In this document: positions 6,737-11,622 of the stretch, piece by piece
Numbering within the stretch: position 1 is the stretch's first letter
Layout: each line of letters begins with the position of its first letter
DNA from: Oscillospiraceae bacterium
GTDB lineage: Bacteria > Bacillota > Clostridia > Oscillospirales > Oscillospiraceae
Length of the DNA stretch: 11,622 bases
NCBI GenBank assembly: GCA_009776905.1
Contig: WRMX01000019.1
Coordinates: 2,420 to 14,041, forward strand
Direction of reading: 5' to 3'
Position numbers and translations under genes: made by a program
The notes under the pieces: model-generated
The model's database searches: none
What the model was told of the DNA's origin: nothing
The model's input: only the letters and a program-made list of their open reading frames with translations

Positions 6737-6745
6737 TGTTTAAGT

Positions 6746-7291
6746 ATAAGCAGCGTGACCTATCAGATTAATGAGGATATCAATGACAGTGAGATCCGTC
6801 TGATCGACGAGGACGGGACCCAGCTTGGGATCATGTCGTCGCCGGAAGCGCTCAAAATTGCGATTGAAAAAGAACTCGACCTTGTCAAAATCGCGCCAAC
6901 GTCCAATCCGCCCGTCTGCAAGATTATGGATTATGGCAAATATCGTTTCGAGCAGGCAAAGCGGGAGAAAGAGGCGCGCCGTCACCAACAGATTGTGGAG
7001 ATTAAGGAAATACGCATGTCGCCGAGCATTGGCAGCAACGACTTCAACGTCAAGCTGAAGAGCGGGCAAAAATTTCTCAAAGAAGGCGACAGGCTGAAAG
7101 TCACCGTGCGTTTCAGGGGCAGGGAAATGGCCCACACCAACCTGGGTGAGGATTTGCTGAAGAAATATGCCGAGGAGTGCAACGAGTTCGGCACTGTTGA
7201 CAAGAATCCGAAACTGGATGGGAGGCACATGTCCATGTTTCTCACTCCAAGGAGCGTAAAGGTTAGTACCGGCGACTCGCAACACCAATAA
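6746..7291 (+). CDS. infC: Translation initiation factor IF-3
   Basis: A 181-residue protein if started at ATA 6746, or 178 from GTG 6755. The N-terminal domain opens with QINEDINDSEIRLIDEDG followed by TQLGIMS, close to the IF-3 consensus. SNPPVCKIMDYGKYRFEQ marks the end of that domain, a lysine/arginine-rich linker follows, and the C-terminal domain has EIRMSPSIGSNDFNVK and VTVRFRGREMAH. IF-3 binds the 30S subunit, blocks 50S joining and checks start-codon/initiator pairing. The ATA start is preferred because GGAGG is 9 nt upstream and because infC genes classically use rare codons (AUU in E. coli), which lets IF-3 repress its own synthesis. The C-terminus carries about a dozen residues (SVKVSTGDSQHQ) beyond the usual LTPK-like end. 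It heads the infC-rpmI-rplT operon. Confidence 0.95.
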   Translation: MSSVTYQINEDINDSEIRLIDEDGTQLGIMSSPEALKIAIEKELDLVKIAPTSNPPVCKIMDYGKYRFEQAKREKEARRHQQIVEIKEIRMSPSIGSNDFNVKLKSGQKFLKEGDRLKVTVRFRGREMAHTNLGEDLLKKYAEECNEFGTVDKNPKLDGRHMSMFLTPRSVKVSTGDSQHQ

Positions 7292-7474
7292 GAAAGTAGT
7301 TATAAATCCGTCAGGTACTATCGCCTATGTTGTGGGGCGGAGCCTCACGTTTAATGTAAAGGCTGATCTGTCCTGCACTGGTCGATGCGGGCAGGTTCTG
7401 CTGACGCGTACAGGAGCGAGCATCTGCCGCCCCTGTGAAAGTAACGCCATTAACTGAAAGGAATGACCAGTAAT
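7292..7474 (+). promoter_or_regulatory. Structured infC-rpmI intercistronic region
   Basis: The 183-nt spacer is long for this operon. GGGGCGG (7334-7340) is perfectly complementary to CCGCCCC (7427-7433), closing a domain of about 100 nt. Inside, AGCCT (7341-7345) pairs with AGGCT (7360-7364) and CCTGC (7372-7376) with GCAGG (7391-7395). ACAGG (7410-7414) with CCTGT (7432-7436) would compete with the closing stem. The same stretch is an uninterrupted frame from 7260 to a TGA at 7455-7457, but that frame has no ATG and no ribosome binding site. A cis-acting ribosomal-protein control element is the favoured reading. Confidence 0.4.
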
Positions 7475-7672
7475 ATGCCAAAAATCAAGACACATAGCGG
7501 GGCGAAGAAGCGGTTCAATCTGACCAAGAGCGGCAAGGTCAAACGCGCCCATGCGTACAAAAACCATATCCTCAACAAAAAATCAACCAAGCGCAAGAGG
7601 GGATTGCGTAAGGGCGCTTATGCCGACGTCACGAACGAAGCCGCTATCAAGCGTATGATCCCGTATAAATAG
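7475..7672 (+). CDS. rpmI: 50S ribosomal protein L35 (bL35)
   Basis: A 65-residue, highly basic protein of typical L35 length. It begins MPKIKTHSGAKKRFNLTKSG, which is the family signature, and continues with HILNKKSTKRKRGLRK and a C-terminal IKRMIPYK. It is a structural component of the large ribosomal subunit. ATG 7475 is chosen because it gives the conserved MPKIKTH start and lies 12 nt after GAAAGGA (7456-7462). An in-frame ATG at 7463 directly abuts that site and would add four residues not found in L35. The stop codon TAG overlaps the AGGAGG of the next gene, so L35 and L20 translation are likely coupled. Confidence 0.97.
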   Translation: MPKIKTHSGAKKRFNLTKSGKVKRAHAYKNHILNKKSTKRKRGLRKGAYADVTNEAAIKRMIPYK

Positions 7673-7684
7673 GAGGACTGTCAA

Positions 7685-8044
7685 ATGGCCAGAGTCAAAG
7701 GCGCGTTAAGCACGCGTAAGAGAAGAAAAAAGATTTTAAAGCTCGCCAAGGGTTATTGGGGCGCGAAATCCAAGCATTTTAAGATGGCGAATCAAGCGGT
7801 CATGAAGTCGTTGCGATATGCTTATGTCGGCCGCAAGCGCAAGAAGAGGGATTATCGCAGGCTTTGGATTACGAGGATCAGCGCGGGTTGCAAGGCGAAC
7901 GGCATGAATTATTCTCGCTTCATGCATGGGCTCAAGCTCTCCGGCATTGCTTTGAACCGCAAGATGCTTTCGGAGATGGCTATTCACGAGCCGGAGGCGT
8001 TCACGCAGCTTTGCGACACGGCGATGAGCGCTATCGGGAGCTAG
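7685..8044 (+). CDS. rplT: 50S ribosomal protein L20 (bL20)
   Basis: A 119-residue basic protein matching L20 over its full length: MARVKGALSTRKRRKKILKL at the start, GYWGAKSKHFKMANQAVMKS, then RKKRDYRRLWITRISAGC and the globular C-terminal NGMNYSRFMHGLKLSGIALN. L20 binds 23S rRNA early in 50S assembly and in several bacteria also represses its own operon by binding leader or intercistronic mRNA. AGGAGG (7671-7676) lies 8 nt upstream of ATG 7685 and 12 nt separate it from rpmI. It is the last gene of the operon; a strong terminator follows at 8115-8170. Confidence 0.98.
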   Translation: MARVKGALSTRKRRKKILKLAKGYWGAKSKHFKMANQAVMKSLRYAYVGRKRKKRDYRRLWITRISAGCKANGMNYSRFMHGLKLSGIALNRKMLSEMAIHEPEAFTQLCDTAMSAIGS

Positions 8045-8114
8045 CCCACGTCAGGCTCGATGGATATTGTCTTGTATCCGTCTTCGCCAAAACCGCGAGA
8101 CATTGCATAAAGAT

Positions 8115-8170
8115 AAAGGTTCCTGTATATCGGCTGCATCGGTGCAAGCGAATATGCAGGAACCTTTTTT
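8115..8170 (+). terminator. Intrinsic terminator of the infC-rpmI-rplT operon
   Basis: AAAGGTTCCTG (8115-8125) pairs perfectly with CAGGAACCTTT (8157-8167). The stem extends through 8126-8130 with 8152-8156 (one G-U pair), and a small inner hairpin uses the TGCA copies at 8135-8138 and 8143-8146. The stem runs into six Ts (8165-8170). It begins about 70 nt after the rplT stop. Confidence 0.92.
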
Positions 8171-8173
8171 CAT

Positions 8174-8202
8174 TTGCGTAATGTAGAAAAGTGTGATAAT
8201 AT
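8174..8202 (+). promoter_or_regulatory. Possible promoter for the coiled-coil gene
   Basis: TTGCGT (8174-8179) and TAATAT (8197-8202) are separated by 17 bp. The overlapping GATAAT (8195-8200) after TG at 8192-8193 region is another -10 candidate. It lies just after the rplT terminator, where a new promoter is needed. Matches to consensus are partial. Confidence 0.4.
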
Positions 8203-8247
8203 TGCCATTATTCGCCGATGTTTTCAACAGAATGGGGATATGATCAA

Positions 8248-9057
8248 ATGGCTGCTGAGAAAAAAACCTCGCAAAGGGATATTGCGCTGATAAATATCCT
8301 CGAACGAGTCGCCGACCAGTTGACGCAGCAGGACCAGCGCATCGATGAAATATCAAAGCTCCTGGGTGAGCAGGATGCCTTGCATGACCTGCGTTCAGAC
8401 AATATGGAAAAATTCCTGCGGGAGCAGTTTGAGCTGCAAGACAGGCTGATCGATGATGTGGCAAGGCAGCAGTCAGAAATGCTGTCCATAGTGGAGCGTG
8501 TCGTATTCAAGCAGAACACTTGGCAGCAGGATGTCGGGCCTTCTATCGAAAAATTGAACCAGGATTTTCAGCGATATCGATCTGATATGCTGGGAATTGC
8601 CAATGAGCAAGACCGTATCTTTAACGATATGAAAGAATCTACAAAACGGCAGGGAATGCTTGCAAGCGTCCAGGAGATCATCGACCGCAGGCTTCAAGCG
8701 ATGGACGAGCGGGCGAAGCTGCAAGAAAAGCCTGCGTCCGATCACTACGAATATACCGTAAAGCAAGCGGAGGCGCAGGCCAGGCTTATTGCAGAGGGCA
8801 GCAGAAGCTTCGAAAAGCTCCATATGGACACGGAAAAACGGCTTGGCGAGACGCAAAAGGAGACGCACAGGCGGATGGAGGAGTTGCGGATCGAGACAAT
8901 GCGGCGTCTGCTGGCGCTCGACGGCATTGAGGAGGCGCTGCAGGTGCTGATGGTGCGCACGGAGCCGCCGGAGAAGAAGCCGTTTTGGGTCAAACGTGTC
9001 ATTCGCAGGATCGGATTGCTGTTTAAGAGGGTTTTCCGCAGAACCAAAAAGGTGTGA
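8248..9057 (+). CDS. Coiled-coil protein with basic amphipathic C-terminus, unknown function
   Basis: A 269-residue protein that I do not recognise. ATG 8248 is preferred because GGGGA (8234-8238) lies 9 nt upstream; an in-frame ATG at 8218 would add 10 residues but has no ribosome binding site. Residues about 10-235 are rich in E, Q, K, R and L with heptad-like spacing (for example ILERVADQLTQQDQRIDEI), indicating long coiled-coil helices, with a possible break near EKPASDHYEY. The last 27 residues hold 12 Lys/Arg, no acidic residue, and repeated basic pairs spaced by hydrophobics (VKRVIRRIGLLFKRVFRR), as in an amphipathic helix that could bind membrane, nucleic acid or ribosome. No signal peptide or transmembrane span is seen. 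It is a single gene between a terminator and a convergent activase gene 7 bp away. Roles as an envelope, chromosome or structural organiser are all possible. Confidence 0.75.
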   Translation: MAAEKKTSQRDIALINILERVADQLTQQDQRIDEISKLLGEQDALHDLRSDNMEKFLREQFELQDRLIDDVARQQSEMLSIVERVVFKQNTWQQDVGPSIEKLNQDFQRYRSDMLGIANEQDRIFNDMKESTKRQGMLASVQEIIDRRLQAMDERAKLQEKPASDHYEYTVKQAEAQARLIAEGSRSFEKLHMDTEKRLGETQKETHRRMEELRIETMRRLLALDGIEEALQVLMVRTEPPEKKPFWVKRVIRRIGLLFKRVFRRTKKV

Positions 9058-9064
9058 CCAGTAG

Positions 9065-9976
9065 CTATTGCGAGATTTCGCATTTGAGCCCGAATGACTG
9101 AAAAACCTCTTGCGCACGAGTTTTCTCTTGGTGCAGCAGCTCACGCAGCTCATCAAGAGAATATTTTTGCCCTATCATTCTATATTTGTTGGCGCCATAC
9201 TTGTGGTATGGCATGATGTTCACCTCTGCGCCGCCTGCCCTGTCGACGACCGCTTGGGCAATCGCGGAAAGAGCCTCGTCCGAATTGTTGAATTCCGGGA
9301 TCAATGGGACGCGGATAATGACTTTTGCGTTGGATTTCACAGCGAGTTCAAGGTTGCTCATAATGAGTTCATTTGACTGCCCACATGCTTTTAAGTGTTC
9401 TTTAGGGTCAATGTGCTTTAAGTCAAAGAGGACTATGTCTGAGTATTCCAAGATTTTTGAAAGCGCAGCGGGATCGCCAAAGCCTGATGTATCGGCGCAT
9501 GTGCCGATGCGTTCCTCGCGGCAGCGCTTGAAGAGGGCAGCGACAAAATCGGCTTGCCCCAGAATTTCGCCTCCTGAAGCGGTGACGCCGCCTCCGGACG
9601 CTTCATAATAGTCGTAGTCGCGTTTTACGACTTTGAAGACTTCGTCGACCGTCATGCTCTTGCCTGATATGCTGAGCGCTTCTTGGACGCAGGCATCGAC
9701 GCATTTGCCGCAGCACGCGCATTTTTGGCGGTCTATCATCAAGTCGCCTTCAACGAAGGATATGGCGCGTTCCGGGCATGTGTTGACGCATTTTTCACAT
9801 TGCTTGCACGATGTGTAGCGCCATGTGACCTCGGGGCGGGGGCTTTGCGATTCCGGATTCGAGCACCACAGGCAAGTGAGCGGGCAACCCTTGAAAAACA
9901 CGGTCGTGCGTACGCCCGGACCGTCGTCGATGCTGTAGCGTTGTATGTTGAATATTATGCCTTTTGTTTCATCCAT
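9065..9976 (-). CDS. Glycyl radical enzyme activating enzyme (radical SAM, two extra 4Fe-4S clusters)
   Basis: A 303-residue cytoplasmic iron-sulfur protein. Cys31, Cys35 and Cys38 (GCPLTCLWCSN) form the CX3CX2C site of the SAM-binding cluster, and SGGE at 134-137 is the SAM-contacting motif. Between them are two ferredoxin-type cluster sites, Cys57/60/63/67 and Cys86/89/92/96. This insert is present in activases of dehydratase, decarboxylase and lyase-type glycyl radical enzymes but absent from the classical pyruvate formate-lyase activase. It cleaves S-adenosylmethionine reductively and abstracts a hydrogen from the glycine of its partner, which is encoded just upstream on the same strand. 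ATG 9976 is preceded by GAGG (9987-9990, minus strand) 10 nt away. The gene is convergent with the coiled-coil gene, and no terminator fits in the 7-bp gap. Confidence 0.95.
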   Translation of the reverse strand: MDETKGIIFNIQRYSIDDGPGVRTTVFFKGCPLTCLWCSNPESQSPRPEVTWRYTSCKQCEKCVNTCPERAISFVEGDLMIDRQKCACCGKCVDACVQEALSISGKSMTVDEVFKVVKRDYDYYEASGGGVTASGGEILGQADFVAALFKRCREERIGTCADTSGFGDPAALSKILEYSDIVLFDLKHIDPKEHLKACGQSNELIMSNLELAVKSNAKVIIRVPLIPEFNNSDEALSAIAQAVVDRAGGAEVNIMPYHKYGANKYRMIGQKYSLDELRELLHQEKTRAQEVFQSFGLKCEISQ

Positions 9977-9986
9977 ATGATATTAG

Positions 9987-9990
9987 CCTC
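9987..9990 (-). promoter_or_regulatory. Ribosome binding site of the activase gene
   Basis: GAGG on the minus strand lies 10 nt before ATG 9976 and just outside the repeat array, so the activase is initiated independently of the upstream gene rather than by tight coupling. Confidence 0.5.
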
Positions 9991-10002
9991 GTTTGCCGGG
10001 GG

Positions 10003-10186
10003 TCGATGTGAACATCGGCTCCTACGGTGATGGATGGGGTGTCGGTGCGGACCGGCCCCTCGGTGATGGGTGGGGGGTCGATGCGGACATCTACCCCTCG
10101 GTGATGGGTGGTATTTGCCGGGGGTCGGTGCGGACAGGCCCCTACGGTGATGGGTGGGGGGTCGGTGCGGACATCGACCCCCCATG
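10003..10186. repeat. Degenerate tandem repeat (about 37 bp) between the glycyl radical enzyme and its activase
   Basis: On the plus strand four full units and one partial unit start with TCGRTG: 10003-10041, 10042-10077, 10078-10124, 10125-10161 and 10162-10186. The consensus is roughly TCGGTGCGGACA, a CCCCT region, then CGGTGATGGGTGGGGGG. Unit 3 is longer because TATTTGCCG is inserted; TTTGCCGGGGG also precedes unit 1. On the minus (transcribed) strand several units can fold, for example GATG-TCCG-CATC flanked by G-run and C-run arms in unit 3, and a 9-bp arm pair (GGGGGGTCG with CGACCCCCC) at the junction of units 4 and 5. The array fills the 224-nt spacer and is non-coding as far as can be judged. 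Confidence 0.8.
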
Positions 10187-10200
10187 ATGTCAGGTGTTCG

Positions 10201-11622
10201 TTAGAGGTTTTCGTGCATCGAGCGGGTGACGATCTCGTCTTGCAGCTCATGCGGAAGGTCGATGAAATACGCGCTGTAGCCGCCGACGCGCACGAGCAGA
10301 TTCTTATGGTTTGCGGGATTCGCCTGAGCATCAAGCAGCTCTTCGCGGCTGTGGATATTGAACTGGATATGCCAGCCGCCGCGCTTCATGAACGCCTTGA
10401 TGAGCCAAGCGAGCTTTTGCAGCTTCTCATCCGTGTTCAAAACGGATTTTGAGAATTTCATGTTCATCGCATAACCGACGAATTCTTTGGAATACGGGCC
10501 TTTTGTGGCGGAGTTGATCGCGGCCGTCGGGCCGTTGACATCCATTCCGGGCATCACGGAGCAAGCAGCGTCGCACGTCGGGCTGTATGCCGCGCGGCCG
10601 TTCGGCATTGCGCCGATAGCCTTGCCGATCGTGACATGGCCGGCAGCGGCGCCGATGAAGAGCATCGGTTTTTTGCCGGTTATCGGATCGATCCAACGCT
10701 GCATGATTTCAGGCACCTTCGTCGAAAGGTCGTCGTAGATTTCGTCGACATAATCATCATCATTGCCGTATTTCGGCGCGTTGAGGCAAAGCTGATGCAG
10801 GTCCTCATATCCTTCCCAGTTGGCAGCGCAGGCGTTCATCATCTCGTCCATAGATACGACATTCTTATCGAAGACGAGGCGTTTGATGGCGGCGATGCTG
10901 TCCGCAAGGTCCACCATGCCTCGGCTGCCCAGCCAAGACGTCCTGCCTTCGGGATAACGCGCGCCACCCTCTTTCGGCGTAAGGCCTTCGCGGATGCAGT
11001 CTTCATATTGCATCGCGCAGCGCAGGCCGCTCATCGGTCCGTCGGTGATTTCCGTGGCGAGCGAGAGGACTTTGATCCTGTGCAGGATGGGGACGAAGTA
11101 TTCGAGCTGGCCATAATATGCGCCCAAGACTTGATCAACGCTCGTGAACGTCCTCGGGTCGCCTGTGTGCGGGCCGAGCTGTTTTTTCGTCCTTGGGTCA
11201 TAGCCGTCGTTGAGCGCGAGCTCGAGCAGCTTGAATTGGTTGATGTTGTGCCCGCCGCCAAGATGCTCCATGCTGTCCAAGTGATAGCCCAGGCAGCCGC
11301 TGGCGTTCCAGTTGCAGGCATCCTCGATGGGAACGTCGCGGTCGAGATAGCGCTGCGTGCCGAGAGAGTCGTTGAGGAAGGCGGGATTGCCGCCGCCAAA
11401 ATCGACGTTGCAGCGGAGCGCGTGCAGAATGAATTCCGGGTCCATATCCGGGTTATACCGCACATATATGGCCGGCTCAGACAGCTTCACCTGCGCCATC
11501 GCTTCCAGCACGAGCCAGGAGACGTCGTTGGTCAGGTCTTCGCCCTTGTCGTTCACGCCGCAAAGCGTGATGTTCGGAAGCAGCGAGCCGGGAGCGGCGC
11601 GTTGCTCGCGCGGAATCGTGAC
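10201..11622 (-). CDS. Glycyl radical enzyme, pyruvate formate-lyase superfamily (5' end outside window)
   Basis: The last 473 residues are visible; the frame stays open to the window edge, so about 300-400 N-terminal residues are missing, judging from family lengths of about 780-860. The C-terminus has the glycyl radical loop RVGGYSAYFIDLPHELQ, fitting RVxG(F/W/Y)...Q; the radical glycine is encoded at 10279-10281. The active-site cysteine is in NWNASGCLGYH (codon 11293-11295). Many lyases and dehydratases of this family have GCVE, where the Glu is a catalytic base, and PFL has CC; here the residue two after Cys is Gly. Other family segments are NITLCGV...LSWLVLEA-like, PNGRAAYSPTCDAACSVMPG and GPTAAINSATKGP. 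The enzyme carries out radical C-C, C-O, C-N or C-S chemistry under strict anaerobiosis. Its substrate class cannot be assigned; the activase type argues against classical PFL. Confidence 0.93.
   Translation of the reverse strand, partial: VTIPREQRAAPGSLLPNITLCGVNDKGEDLTNDVSWLVLEAMAQVKLSEPAIYVRYNPDMDPEFILHALRCNVDFGGGNPAFLNDSLGTQRYLDRDVPIEDACNWNASGCLGYHLDSMEHLGGGHNINQFKLLELALNDGYDPRTKKQLGPHTGDPRTFTSVDQVLGAYYGQLEYFVPILHRIKVLSLATEITDGPMSGLRCAMQYEDCIREGLTPKEGGARYPEGRTSWLGSRGMVDLADSIAAIKRLVFDKNVVSMDEMMNACAANWEGYEDLHQLCLNAPKYGNDDDYVDEIYDDLSTKVPEIMQRWIDPITGKKPMLFIGAAAGHVTIGKAIGAMPNGRAAYSPTCDAACSVMPGMDVNGPTAAINSATKGPYSKEFVGYAMNMKFSKSVLNTDEKLQKLAWLIKAFMKRGGWHIQFNIHSREELLDAQANPANHKNLLVRVGGYSAYFIDLPHELQDEIVTRSMHENL

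Larger units (their letters stand above)
6280..6745. other. 466-bp divergent intergenic region: GyrI-like upstream region plus infC leader
   Basis: This is the longest gene-free stretch. From left to right it holds the minus-strand ribosome binding site of the GyrI-like gene, two direct repeats (6372-6393), the plus-strand promoter for infC (6450-6478), and a leader of about 260 nt with several stem-loops (6592-6723) ending in the infC ribosome binding site. No credible protein-coding gene was found: a frame opening at ATG 6556 has no ribosome binding site and runs into infC. Confidence 0.7.

Noticed and set aside
6485..6745. T-box riboswitch in the infC leader
   Set aside because: No AGGGTGG-like T-box sequence or Stem I specifier loop pattern was seen.
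6556..6771. A 71-codon frame in the infC leader
   Set aside because: It has no ribosome binding site, overlaps the infC start, and covers the terminator-like and other hairpins; it is more likely non-coding leader.
8218..8247. Upstream ATG 8218 as the start of the coiled-coil protein
   Set aside because: No ribosome binding site precedes it, whereas ATG 8248 has GGGGA at the proper distance.
10003..10186. CRISPR array
   Set aside because: Units are contiguous and degenerate, without unique spacers of constant length, and no cas gene is present.
9955..10334. Minus-strand frames reading Pro/His/Arg-rich repeats (such as RTDPPPIT) across the spacer
   Set aside because: The peptide repeats are just the translation of the 37-bp DNA repeat, units vary in length so frames are not kept, and they run out of frame into the glycyl radical enzyme gene.

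Overview
The window looks like chromosomal DNA of an anaerobic, moderately GC-rich Bacillota/Clostridia-like bacterium. The reasons are an infC-rpmI-rplT operon with a long structured leader and an apparent AUA start on infC, strong GGAGG-type ribosome binding sites, a lipoprotein substrate-binding protein with an N/Q/S-rich linker, and an oxygen-sensitive glycyl radical enzyme with its radical-SAM activase. The species cannot be named from the sequence alone. No tRNA, rRNA, transposase, CRISPR array or phage gene was seen.

Layout. (1) Positions 1-5209, plus strand: the tail of an upstream frame, then two adjacent genes for proteins of the six-hairpin (alpha/alpha)6 glycosidase type. The first has lost the conserved acidic motif and the second keeps it. 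A family-5 ABC substrate-binding lipoprotein follows, with no permease genes in view. Hairpin-forming DNA lies before and after the lipoprotein gene. Together these suggest uptake and trimming of a carbohydrate or glycoconjugate. (2) Positions 5210-6279: a GC-rich repetitive spacer, a MIF/4-OT superfamily tautomerase, and on the minus strand a stand-alone GyrI-like effector-binding domain protein. (3) Positions 6280-8170: the translation operon infC-rpmI-rplT, with a consensus-like promoter, a leader of about 260 nt holding a terminator-like hairpin and competing pairings, a 183-nt structured infC-rpmI spacer, and a strong intrinsic terminator. (4) Positions 8174-9057: a separately promoted coiled-coil protein of unknown function with a very basic amphipathic C-terminus. 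(5) Positions 9065-11622, minus strand: a glycyl radical enzyme (5' end outside the window), a 224-nt spacer filled by a degenerate tandem repeat of about 37 bp, and the activase that would install the glycyl radical.

The most notable points are the glycyl radical enzyme whose active-site cysteine sits in GCLG rather than GCVE, the hairpin-forming repeat array between that enzyme and its activase, the active/degenerate glycosidase pair, and the regulatory architecture around infC (AUA start, alternative leader folds, and a structured spacer that is also an open reading frame).
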